Origin: Acidimicrobiia bacterium
GTDB lineage: Bacteria > Actinomycetota > Acidimicrobiia > Acidimicrobiales > Ilumatobacteraceae
Length of the DNA stretch: 8,356 nt
Assembly: GCA_013811855.1 (NCBI GenBank)
Contig: JACCUL010000092.1
Location: forward strand, 1-8,356
Direction of reading: 5' to 3'
Shown: positions 1 through 6,735 of the stretch, in pieces
Layout of the letters: every line of letters begins with the position of its first letter
Position numbering within the stretch: position 1 is the first letter of the stretch
Translations under genes and position numbers: made by a program
The notes under the pieces: generated by a model
Databases searched by the model: none
Seen by the model: the letters and a program-made list of their open reading frames with translations, nothing else
Told to the model about the DNA's origin: nothing

Positions 1-359
1 GCCGCGGCCACGGCCGCCGCGGCCGACGCGTCCCACGGCGCGTCGACGTCGACGGCGAACGGCTCGTAACCGCCTTTCACGGCGATGACCGAGTCGTACA
101 CGGCGATGGCGACGTAGGCGAACAGCGTGTGGCCTTCGGCCGGCGACAACCCGGCGGCCGTGAAAGCGGCGACGCCGACGGCATCCCAATCGGTGACATA
201 GGTGTCCGCGAGGCGGGTCGGTCGACCGTCACCGGCGGCGGACTCGGAATCGGCGGCTCCGACCGTCGCCGGTTGCGCCCGCGACGCATCGGCCGGGCCG
301 AGCACCAGCCCGGTGACGGAAGCGGAGAGGATGGCCGCGAGCAATGCTCGTCGTTGCAT
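1..359 (-). CDS. Secreted vanadium haloperoxidase/PAP2-like protein, N-terminal part (runs off window)
   Basis: An open frame of 119 codons runs from ATG at 357-359 to the left edge with no stop, so the 3' end is missing. Residues 1-30 look like a signal peptide: basic n-region (MQRR), hydrophobic stretch (ALLAAILSASVTGLVLG), and Ala-X-Ala-type cleavage sites around residues 24-29, so export is inferred. After a low-complexity linker come a W-D-A-V pattern, a F-T-A-A-G-L-S-P segment and then YVAIAVYDSVIAVKGGYEPF, followed by an alanine-rich helix. The arrangement of a helix with Y-D-(S/A)-V-x-A-(I/V) and G-x-Y-x-P-(F/Y) followed by an A-rich helix is typical of the N-terminal helical region of bacterial vanadium-dependent haloperoxidase-like proteins of the PAP2 superfamily. 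The vanadate/phosphate-binding Lys, Arg and His residues lie in the missing C-terminal half, so neither catalytic activity nor choice of halide or phosphate can be judged. It lies 77 bases downstream of the dehydrogenase stop on the same strand. Confidence 0.7.
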   Translation of the reverse strand, partial: MQRRALLAAILSASVTGLVLGPADASRAQPATVGAADSESAAGDGRPTRLADTYVTDWDAVGVAAFTAAGLSPAEGHTLFAYVAIAVYDSVIAVKGGYEPFAVDVDAPWDASAAAAVAA

Positions 360-367
360 GGGTGGTT

Positions 368-374
368 CTCCCTT
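368..374 (-). promoter_or_regulatory. Ribosome binding site of the haloperoxidase-like gene
   Basis: On the minus strand AAGGGAG lies 8 bases upstream of the ATG at 357-359. It fixes the start of the partial secreted protein and supports this edge frame as a real gene. The rest of the 360-436 gap shows no convincing promoter or T-tract terminator, so read-through from the dehydrogenase gene is possible. Confidence 0.65.
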
Positions 375-436
375 GATGTGGTCGTGGAGCGAAAGCGGCC
401 GGCGCGCTGGCCCGCCGAGGAGTCGTTGAACGTGCC

Positions 437-1579
437 TCAGAGCACGTCGCAGGGCACGCCGAGGGCGAGGCGACCGGCGTGGACGAGCGTGGCCTCGGGC
501 GTGAACGGGTGGAACTTGGCGCCGCGGATGTCGCGGTACGCCCGCTCGATCGACGAGCCCTTGAAGTAGGCCGAGCCGCCGGCGAGCTCCATCGCCAGGT
601 CGCAGATCTCGATGCCGGCGATGGAGATCTCCCGCTTGGCGGCCATCACGGCGGCGAGCGTCTCCATCGACGGCTGGGGGTCGTCGCCGACGAGGGCGAG
701 TGCGCCGTCGAGCGCCCACGCGGCGATCCGCTGGCGGTTCAGCATCAGGCCGACCTGGCGCTGGACGATCGGATCGTCGGCCCGGCCGGCGACGGCGGCG
801 AGCGCACACGAGACGGCGCCGTCGGCCACGCCGAGGTACACCGCGTTGATCACCGAGAAGCCGATGGTGGCGATGACCTGCAGCGGCGGGTCGACGACGC
901 CGTGGGGGCGATCGGCGAGGATCCTCTCGTCGGGCACGAAGACGTCCTCGATCGTCACGTCGTTGCTCGCCGTGCCGCGCATCCCCATGGCGTCCCACGT
1001 GTCGTGGACGGTGACGCCCGGATCGGCGAACGGGACGGCCATGTTCAGGACGCGCATCCCGCGCTCCGGGTCGTCGTACGGGAACATCGTCGACATGACC
1101 GCGCCTGCCGGCGACTGGCTGGCGAAGATCTTGCGCCCGCTGACCCTGTAGCCGCCGTCGACCTTGGTCGCCGTGCCACGGGGGTGGGTGAAGTCGGCCC
1201 CGCCGGTCGAGATGAGCACGATGCGGTCGTCGACGATCCGCCGCAGCGTCGCCTCGGCGCCAGGGAGGCCACGCCGGTAGCGCCACGCCGTGAAGGCGGT
1301 GACGTGCTGGTGCATCGACAGGGCGAGGGCGGTCGAGCCGCAGTGGCGGGCCAGCTCGCGCTGCACGGCGGCGACCTCGCTGATCGTGGCGCCCATCCCG
1401 CCGAGCTCGGTCGGGACGCCGAGCGCCAGGTACCCGTGGTCGCGGAGGTGCTCGAAGGATTCCTGGACCCACGTGCCGTCCTCGTCGTGGCGACGGGCGT
1501 TGGCGGCGAGCACGGCGCCGAGCTCGGCTGCCCAGGCGTGCAGGTCGGCCGGGCGTTCGGTGGACATCGTCATCGTCAT
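437..1579 (-). CDS. Acyl-CoA dehydrogenase-family flavoprotein, non-canonical
   Basis: This 380-residue protein has the layout of an acyl-CoA dehydrogenase: an N-terminal helical domain (about 10-120), a beta domain (about 121-225) and a C-terminal helical domain. Recognisable family pieces are GYLALGVPTELGG (49-61), GMRGTASNDVTIEDVFVP (199-216) and AMELAGGSAYF (329-339). The usual (S/T)-E-x-x-G-S-D flavin/substrate signature is replaced by STGGADFTHPRG (124-135). The C-terminal E-G-T-S-E segment that carries the catalytic Glu in typical members is replaced by a RDIRGAKFHP-type ending (349-358). That ending recalls DszC-like and other divergent members, so simple fatty acyl-CoA oxidation is not assured; substrate is unknown. 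An ATG at 1643-1645 with a GGAG 5 bases upstream would add 22 residues. That extension has only 12 of 22 codons ending in G/C and would overlap the palindromes, so I prefer the first of three tandem ATGs (1579, 1573, 1567). The gene diverges from the HxlR regulator and is a plausible target of it. Confidence 0.82.
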   Translation of the reverse strand: MTMTMSTERPADLHAWAAELGAVLAANARRHDEDGTWVQESFEHLRDHGYLALGVPTELGGMGATISEVAAVQRELARHCGSTALALSMHQHVTAFTAWRYRRGLPGAEATLRRIVDDRIVLISTGGADFTHPRGTATKVDGGYRVSGRKIFASQSPAGAVMSTMFPYDDPERGMRVLNMAVPFADPGVTVHDTWDAMGMRGTASNDVTIEDVFVPDERILADRPHGVVDPPLQVIATIGFSVINAVYLGVADGAVSCALAAVAGRADDPIVQRQVGLMLNRQRIAAWALDGALALVGDDPQPSMETLAAVMAAKREISIAGIEICDLAMELAGGSAYFKGSSIERAYRDIRGAKFHPFTPEATLVHAGRLALGVPCDVL

Positions 1580-1622
1580 GGGGGGAACGTGCCACCTTCC
1601 GAGATGCGAAGCCAGTGCAGGA

Positions 1623-1657
1623 TCTGGACCTGGCCGGTCCAACATCTGGACTCCAGA
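1623..1657. promoter_or_regulatory. Candidate operator: two inverted repeats between divergent genes
   Basis: Two perfect inverted repeats sit side by side in the gap between the dehydrogenase and HxlR starts. The first is TGGACC (1625-1630), a 5-base spacer, then GGTCCA (1636-1641). The second is TCTGGA (1645-1650), one base, then TCCAGA (1652-1657). The octamer ATCTGGAC occurs at 1622-1629 and again at 1644-1651, exactly 22 bases apart, about two helical turns. HxlR-family proteins are winged-helix dimers that commonly bind inverted repeats near their own or a neighbouring divergent promoter. Assigning this site to the adjacent regulator is therefore an inference from position and symmetry. 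I could not identify reliable -10/-35 boxes on either strand. Confidence 0.5.
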
Positions 1658-1681
1658 CCCCCACGGCGCGAGAGTTCACCC

Positions 1682-2387
1682 ATGGGCGAATATGGCAACT
1701 TCTGTCCGCTGTCGATGGGCACCAAAGTCCTCGCCGACCGGTGGACCCCGCTGATCGTTCGCGAGCTCGTTCTCGGCAGCACTCGCTTCAACGACATCGC
1801 CCGTGGCTTGCCCGGGATCTCCCGGTCATTGCTCGTCCAGCGGCTCGGCCATCTCGAGCGCCGAGGGGTGGTGGAGCGCTGGCCGGCGCCGAGCGGGCGC
1901 GGGTCCGAGTACCACCTGACCCCGGCCGGGAAAGGCCTCGAGCCCGTGATCATGGCGCTCGGGAACTGGGCGGGTCGAGTGGCTGTACCACGAGAGCCGG
2001 CCGGACGACGTCGAACCCACCACATTGATGTGGTGGATGCACCACCGGGTCGACACCGCCAACCTTCCGCCAGGGCGCGTTGTGGCGCAGTTCGATCACA
2101 CCGCGCCGACTCGCCAGACGCTGTGGCACGTCTTCGACCGTGGCGAGGTGTCCGTGTGCCTGACCCACCCCGGATTCGACTCCGACGTCGTCGTGACGTG
2201 CTCGACCCCGACGCTCGGCGAGGTCTTCAGCGGCGTGATGTCGTGGTCGCAAGCCGTGACGTCGGGAGCCATCCGCGTCGAAGGACCGCCGCGCCTGGTC
2301 CGGGCGATGCCCCGGTGGTTCTCCTGGAGCCCGTTCGCGCCGGCCGTACGGGCGGTGGCCGGGAGGCAGCTCAGCCCGTCGCGATGA
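1682..2387 (+). pseudogene. HxlR-family transcriptional regulator with SCP2-like tail, frameshifted
   Basis: From ATG at 1682, residues 1-96 form a typical HxlR winged helix: the family cysteine in NFCPLSMG (Cys8), then VLADRWTPLIVREL (17-30), RFNDIARGLPGISRSLLVQRL (35-55) and a wing with EYHLTPAGKGLEP (76-88). After Trp96 (1967-1969) this frame turns into Arg/Pro-rich nonsense. Skipping one base, about G1970, continues in the next frame with RVEWLYHESRPDD, MHHRVDTANLPPGRVVAQF and a C-terminal SCP2-like segment (TLGEVFSGVMSW, GAIRVEGPPRLVRAMP) to TGA at 2385-2387. The repaired product is about 234 residues, a normal length for regulators of this architecture, and the W-x-x-x-W spacing is restored exactly. 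The break in a GGGCGGG run could be a sequencing error, a genuine recent mutation or, less likely, programmed frameshifting. Upstream, a weak GAGAG lies 7 bases before the ATG. The end overlaps the convergent transporter gene by 17 bases. Likely target: its own promoter and the divergent dehydrogenase gene. Confidence 0.8.
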
Positions 2388-3195
2388 GCAGCACGAGGCC
2401 GCCCATGATCACGACGGCGGCCGCGGAGCGGCGTCGGGCCTGGCGTTCGGCGAGGTAGCGGGCCCCGAGGAAGGCGGCCAGCAGGACGCTCGACTCGCGC
2501 AGCGCGGCGACGTAGCCGACCGGTGCCCGACGCACGGCCAGCACGACCATCGTGTACGTCGTCACGGTCGTCGCGCCGGTCAGCGCGTACTGGCGCCAGT
2601 TGACGCGCATCGTGCGGGTCATCTCGGCCGCCCGTCCAGTCGACCAGCCATACGCGGAGACGCACAGGCCCGTCATCACGAAGGTGGCGAACGGGTACGT
2701 CAGCGTCTCGTAGGTGCGCGCCGCGTGGCTATCGGTGGTCGTGTAGATGCCGATCGTCACCGCCACGACGAGGGCGATGCGCACCTGCGGGCCGTGGGCG
2801 CCGATGGCGAGGATCCCCATGCCCCCCGCCACGATGGCGATGGCGACGGCGGTCCATGGTGACAGGTGGTCGTCGAGGGCGACGACGCCACCGACCGCGG
2901 CCAGCACGGCACCACCCCCGCGGGCGATCGGGTAGGCCACCGAGAAGTCACCGTGGTCGTAGGCGCCGGCGAGCGCGGCGACGTAGACGATGTGCACGGT
3001 GCCGGCGATCGCCGCCCAGACCCAGGCGCCGGCGGGCAGGCTGCGGGTGGCGAGGAGCACCACCGCCCCGATGACGGCGGCGACGGCGAACTGGCCCCAC
3101 AGCGCCAGGAACGGGTCGGCGCTGCGCTTGGCGACGAGGTTCCATCCGGCGTGCAGCACCGCCGATCCGAGCGCCAGCAGCGTGGCCGCGAGCAC
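2371..3195 (-). CDS. EamA/DMT-superfamily inner-membrane transporter
   Basis: A 274-residue, strongly hydrophobic protein with about ten predicted membrane helices (roughly 2-22, 27-49, 55-78, 83-106, 112-132, 137-155, 166-184, 202-221, 226-248, 256-272). They are arranged as two five-helix halves, as in EamA-type drug/metabolite transporters. The N-terminal ALGSAVLHAGWNLVAKR and the segment FSVAYPIARGGGAVLAAVGG (84-103), with a Y-P-x-x-R-G-x-x-P/A-like helix start, are characteristic of this superfamily. The substrate cannot be read from the sequence; members move amino acids, nucleosides, metabolites or drugs. The start is a GTG at 3193-3195, only 3 bases after the sulfatase stop and without a Shine-Dalgarno sequence, so translation is probably coupled to the sulfatase. 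That coupling suggests a shared job, such as moving a product or substrate of the sulfatase, but this is an inference. The 3' end overlaps the convergent HxlR gene. Confidence 0.85.
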   Translation of the reverse strand: MLAATLLALGSAVLHAGWNLVAKRSADPFLALWGQFAVAAVIGAVVLLATRSLPAGAWVWAAIAGTVHIVYVAALAGAYDHGDFSVAYPIARGGGAVLAAVGGVVALDDHLSPWTAVAIAIVAGGMGILAIGAHGPQVRIALVVAVTIGIYTTTDSHAARTYETLTYPFATFVMTGLCVSAYGWSTGRAAEMTRTMRVNWRQYALTGATTVTTYTMVVLAVRRAPVGYVAALRESSVLLAAFLGARYLAERQARRRSAAAVVIMGGLVLLIATG

Positions 3196-3198
3196 GGA

Positions 3199-4692
3199 TC
3201 AGCGCGGCGTCGGAGCTGTCGCCGCCTGACGGGCGCGCCAGCCCGCCGGCAGCGATGGCCAGCGGCCGATGCCGCCGTCGTGGACGAGCATGTCGGCGAG
3301 CGTGCGGTCGGTGTGCCGCGACCGCCACGTCAGCATCTCCTGCGCGAGGGGCAGGACGACCGCCGGGTCGTCGATCACGGTCCGCCACGTCGGGTCGCCG
3401 GCGAGGTCGAAGCAGCGCCACGACCCGTTGCCGAACTGCACGTAGGCGGCGTGCTCGGCCCGCAGCACGGCGAGGTGTTGGCGTTCCAGTGTGCGATCCC
3501 ACGGCCAGTCGTGGCCGACCCGGCCGATGAGCTCGCCCCGCCAGTCGTACTCCCAGTGCGCCGCCGTCCGCCACCGCTCGGGCACCGCACCGTCGAGGAA
3601 CGGCGTCAATGGGAGGCCATCGCACTGCGCCGGGACGGGCAGCCCCAGCGTGTCGCAGATCGTCGGCATCACGTCGACGTTCTCCGTGAACGCGTCGACG
3701 ACCGTGCCGTGCGCCGCCGGGCGGGTCGGGTCGCGGACGATGCCGAGCACGTGGTAGCTCTGCTCCCAGTAGCCGAGCTTCTCCTTGAGGCCGTGGTCGC
3801 CGAGCATCTCGCCGTGGTCGGCGGTGACGACGACGAGCGTGTCCTCCCACATGCCGAGCGCCCGCAGCTCGCCCAGCACGCGGCCGAACTGATCGTCGAC
3901 CTCGGAGATCATCCCGTAGTACTGCGCCCGCAAGCGGCGGACGCCGCCCTGGTCGGCGGGGGCCGCGGCCTCCTTCACGCCGAGGACCGCCTCGTGGTAG
4001 CGGTCGAGGTCGGCCGGGGCGGGGATCGGCAGCTCGACGTCGGCGGGGTCGTAGCGCGAACCCCAGTGCCCGGCCGCCGAGTACGGCGGGTGGGGGCGGA
4101 GATACGAGAGGTGGGCGAACCACGGTTCGTCCTGACGGCGCAGCCAGTCGACGGCGTGGTCCGTGAGGAACGCGGACACGCTGTGCTCGGCCGGGCGCTC
4201 GTGCTCGGTGGCGAGCAGTCCGTGCGCCCCGGATGACGTGTCGTGCCCGAGCCGACCGAGCCACTCGACCCACGGGACCTCGTCGTCGGCCAGCTTGACG
4301 ACGACGTCGAAGCCGGGCAGCACGCCCTCCCAGGTGAACAGCAACGGGTCCCGCGGTCCCCGCGCCTCACGGGGATCGATGGCCTGGTCGGTGTAGCCGA
4401 ACAGCGCTGGCCGGTACCCGGCGCGCCGGGCGGCCAGCGCGACGTTGTCGAACCGCCGGTCGAGCGGCGACCCGTTGGCGACCACCCGGTGGTTCATCTG
4501 GTACATGCCCGTGTAGAGGCTGGCCCGCCCCGGCGCGCACGGTGCGGCCTGGCTGTAGTGGCGGGCGAAGCGCACCCCCTCGGTGGCCAGCCCGTCGAGC
4601 GTGGGCGTCCGCACCAGCGGGTGCCCTGCCGCGCTCAGGCACTCACCCCGGAACTGGTCGAGCGTGACGAACAGGACGTTGCGGATCGGCAT
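3199..4692 (-). CDS. Cys-type sulfatase / phosphonate monoesterase-like hydrolase
   Basis: A 497-residue member of the alkaline phosphatase/sulfatase superfamily. The N-terminal metal motif is LFVTLDQFRG with Asp12; the position after it is Gln13 rather than a second Asp, as in the phosphonate monoester hydrolase branch. CAPGRASLYTG (52-62) matches C-x-P-x-R, so Cys52 should be converted to formylglycine by a separate maturase not in this window. LRPHPPY (His201) and the second metal motif TADHGEMLGDHG (Asp292, His293) with Lys305 in LKEKLGYWE follow in the expected order and spacing. It therefore probably hydrolyses a sulfate (or phosphonate/phosphate) ester; the substrate is not determinable. 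There is no signal peptide, so it is probably cytoplasmic. The start ATG (4690-4692) is close to the family N-terminus but has no Shine-Dalgarno sequence. A 37-base gap separates it from acetoacetyl-CoA synthetase, the widest gap in this gene run, so it may have its own promoter. The transporter gene follows 3 bases later. Confidence 0.9.
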   Translation of the reverse strand: MPIRNVLFVTLDQFRGECLSAAGHPLVRTPTLDGLATEGVRFARHYSQAAPCAPGRASLYTGMYQMNHRVVANGSPLDRRFDNVALAARRAGYRPALFGYTDQAIDPREARGPRDPLLFTWEGVLPGFDVVVKLADDEVPWVEWLGRLGHDTSSGAHGLLATEHERPAEHSVSAFLTDHAVDWLRRQDEPWFAHLSYLRPHPPYSAAGHWGSRYDPADVELPIPAPADLDRYHEAVLGVKEAAAPADQGGVRRLRAQYYGMISEVDDQFGRVLGELRALGMWEDTLVVVTADHGEMLGDHGLKEKLGYWEQSYHVLGIVRDPTRPAAHGTVVDAFTENVDVMPTICDTLGLPVPAQCDGLPLTPFLDGAVPERWRTAAHWEYDWRGELIGRVGHDWPWDRTLERQHLAVLRAEHAAYVQFGNGSWRCFDLAGDPTWRTVIDDPAVVLPLAQEMLTWRSRHTDRTLADMLVHDGGIGRWPSLPAGWRARQAATAPTPR

Positions 4693-4729
4693 GCGATCGG
4701 CAAGCTACGCGTTCGGGTTCTGATGACCT

Positions 4730-6733
4730 TTACGGGTGCTCGGTCACTGGTAACGGGCCAGAGAGCCCCTGGGCGCGGGCGATCTCGGCGAGGGTCGCCA
4801 ATGCCGTCGGGTCGCGCAGCGCCTCGGGGCTGGCGACGGTGTCTGGAGCGGCGCCCCGCAGCACCTTCTTGACCGGTAGCTCCAGCTTCTTGCCCGAGAG
4901 CGTCGTCGGGATCGCCGGCACGGCCAGCATCTCGTCCGGTACGTGGCGGGGCGACAGGGTCGTGCGGATCGCGGCCCGCACCCGGCCGGCCAGCTCGTCG
5001 TCGACCACTCCCACCCGGCCGTCCTCGAGCACGGCGAACAGCACGATTCGGCCCGGACCGTCGGCGTCCTCCAGGTGCACGATCAGGCTGTCGGCGATCT
5101 CGGGCTGGTCCTCGATGACCCGGTACAGCTCGGCGGTGCCGATCCGCACCCCGCCGCGGTTGAGCGTGGCGTCGGAGCGGCCGCTGATCACGCACGAGCC
5201 GTCGTCGGCGATCTCGATCCAGTCGCCGTGGCGCCACACGCCAGGGAACGTGTCGAAGTAGGCGGCGCGGTACCGCGACCCGTCGTCGTCGCCCCAGAAG
5301 CCGACCGGCATCGATGGCATCGGCTGGGTGATCACCAGCTCGCCCTGCTCGTCGAACACCTCCCGCCCGGACGCGTCGAACGCCCGCACGTCGGCGGCCA
5401 GGTAGCGGCACGAAATGCGCCCGGACCAGACGGGCACCAATGGGCACCCGCCGACGAACGCCGAGCAGACGTCGGTACCACCGCTGATCGAGGACAGCAG
5501 GAGATCACGCCCCACGGCCTCGTAGACCCAGCGGAAGCCCTCGGGCGGCAACGGCGCGCCGGTCGAGCCGACCGCTCGGATCGCGCTCAAGTCGTGGTCC
5601 CGCCCTGGCGCCAACCCGGCCTTGCGACAACCCATGTAGAACGGCGCGCCGGCGCCGAACCACGTCACGTCCAGCTCGTCGGCCATCTGCCACAGGACCG
5701 AGAGGTCAGGGTGACCGGGGTCGCCGTCGAACACCACGACCGTGCTGCCGAGCAGCAGCCCGGAGACGAGGTAGTTCCACATCATCCAACCCGTGGTCGT
5801 GAACCATGTGAAGCGATCGGCGGGACCGAGGTCGGCGTGCAGGCCGAGCACCTTCAGGTGCTCCAGCAGGACGCCGCCGTGCCCGTGGACGATCGGTTTG
5901 GGCAGGCCCGTCGTGCCGGACGAGTACAGGACGTAGAGCGGGTGATCGAACGGCACGCGCACGAACTCGAGGTCGCGCGACGCGGGCTCGGCCATGAGCA
6001 TCGACCACGCCATGGTGCCGTCCGGCGGTGCGTCGCCCGGTCGGAGGTGGTCGAGCACCACGGTCGTGCGCACGGTCGGCAGGCCGGCCCGGAGCGCGGT
6101 GACCTCGGCCGTGCGGTCGACCTCGCGTGACCCGTACCGATAGCCGTCGACGGCGAGCAGCACCGTCGGTTCGATCTGCCCGAAGCGGTCGAGCACGGCC
6201 TGGACGCCGAACTCCGGGGCGCACGTCGTCCACACGGCCCCGAGGCTCGCCGCGGCGAGGAAGGCGACGGCGGTCTCGGGCACGTTGGGGAGGTAGGCGG
6301 CGACGCGGTCACCGGCCGTGACGCCGAGGCGCTCCAGCCCGGCCCGGCACGCCGCCACCCTGGCGCGCAGCTCCTCCCACGACACGACGATGTCGCCCCG
6401 CGTCTGGGACCGCCCGATGAGCGCCGGGACGTCGCCACCGTCGTGGCGCAGGGCGTGCTCCGCGTAGTTCACCCGGGCCTCGGGGAACCAGCGGGCGCCG
6501 GGCAGTTCCCGACCGTCGAGGACGTTCTCTCCCCGCCTGCCGACGACGTCGAAGTGCTCCCAGACGGCCGTCCAGAACGCCTCGATGTCGCCGATCGACC
6601 AGCGGCGCAGCGCCTCGTAGTCGCCCGGTGGGAAACCGAGGCCGTGGCGCGCCGACACCCACGCCGCGAACCGACCGATGCGGGTCGTGCTCGGCGCATC
6701 GACCCCTGGCGACCACAGCAGCTCGGCCGTCAT
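4730..6733 (-). CDS. aacS: Acetoacetyl-CoA synthetase
   Basis: A 667-residue ANL-superfamily adenylating enzyme, the normal length for acetoacetyl-CoA synthetase (acetoacetate + ATP + CoA to acetoacetyl-CoA + AMP + PPi, in the cytoplasm). The start has the family's ELLWSPGVDAPSTTRIGRF (4-22) and RWSIGDIEAFW (44-54). The ATP P-loop is YSSGTTGLPKPIVHG (270-284). Further family motifs are TTTGWMMWNYLVSGL (312-326), GAGAPFYMGCRKAG (360-373) and SISGGTDVCSAF (415-426). The C-terminal subdomain begins near WRHGDWIEI (500-508), with GRSDATLNRGGVRIGTAE (518-535), and ends with TLSGKKLELPVKKVL (611-625), where Lys615 is the expected adenylation lysine. The particular motifs separate it from plain acetyl-CoA synthetase. 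The ATG is 2 bases after the dehydrogenase stop, so the two are very likely co-translated. In a leucine pathway it would reactivate acetoacetate made by HMG-CoA lyase. Confidence 0.95.
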   Translation of the reverse strand: MTAELLWSPGVDAPSTTRIGRFAAWVSARHGLGFPPGDYEALRRWSIGDIEAFWTAVWEHFDVVGRRGENVLDGRELPGARWFPEARVNYAEHALRHDGGDVPALIGRSQTRGDIVVSWEELRARVAACRAGLERLGVTAGDRVAAYLPNVPETAVAFLAAASLGAVWTTCAPEFGVQAVLDRFGQIEPTVLLAVDGYRYGSREVDRTAEVTALRAGLPTVRTTVVLDHLRPGDAPPDGTMAWSMLMAEPASRDLEFVRVPFDHPLYVLYSSGTTGLPKPIVHGHGGVLLEHLKVLGLHADLGPADRFTWFTTTGWMMWNYLVSGLLLGSTVVVFDGDPGHPDLSVLWQMADELDVTWFGAGAPFYMGCRKAGLAPGRDHDLSAIRAVGSTGAPLPPEGFRWVYEAVGRDLLLSSISGGTDVCSAFVGGCPLVPVWSGRISCRYLAADVRAFDASGREVFDEQGELVITQPMPSMPVGFWGDDDGSRYRAAYFDTFPGVWRHGDWIEIADDGSCVISGRSDATLNRGGVRIGTAELYRVIEDQPEIADSLIVHLEDADGPGRIVLFAVLEDGRVGVVDDELAGRVRAAIRTTLSPRHVPDEMLAVPAIPTTLSGKKLELPVKKVLRGAAPDTVASPEALRDPTALATLAEIARAQGLSGPLPVTEHP

Positions 6734-6735
6734 CG

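Noticed and set aside
430..447. Hairpin ACGTGC-6-GCACGT spanning the dehydrogenase stop as a terminator
   Set aside because: The stem is only 6 base pairs, it is mostly inside the coding end, and no T-tract follows in either direction.
2369..2389. GCTCA/TGAGC inverted repeat at the convergent gene ends as a bidirectional terminator
   Set aside because: A 5-base stem with an 11-base loop and no T-tract is expected by chance; the match mainly reflects the two stop regions.
479..2458. Very long plus-strand open frame (659 codons) antisense to the dehydrogenase and running through the regulator
   Set aside because: Its product is Arg/Gly/Asp-rich with no family motif outside the 1682-1969 part, which is the HxlR N-terminus. 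It is open only because of high GC opposite real genes.
2866..4236. Plus-strand open frame of 456 codons opposite the sulfatase and transporter
   Set aside because: Composition is low-complexity (Arg, Val, Gly, Asp) and the opposite strand encodes intact, motif-bearing proteins.
4943..6130. Plus-strand open frame of 395 codons opposite acetoacetyl-CoA synthetase
   Set aside because: No recognisable motif and a His/Arg/Val-rich composition typical of antisense frames in GC-rich DNA.
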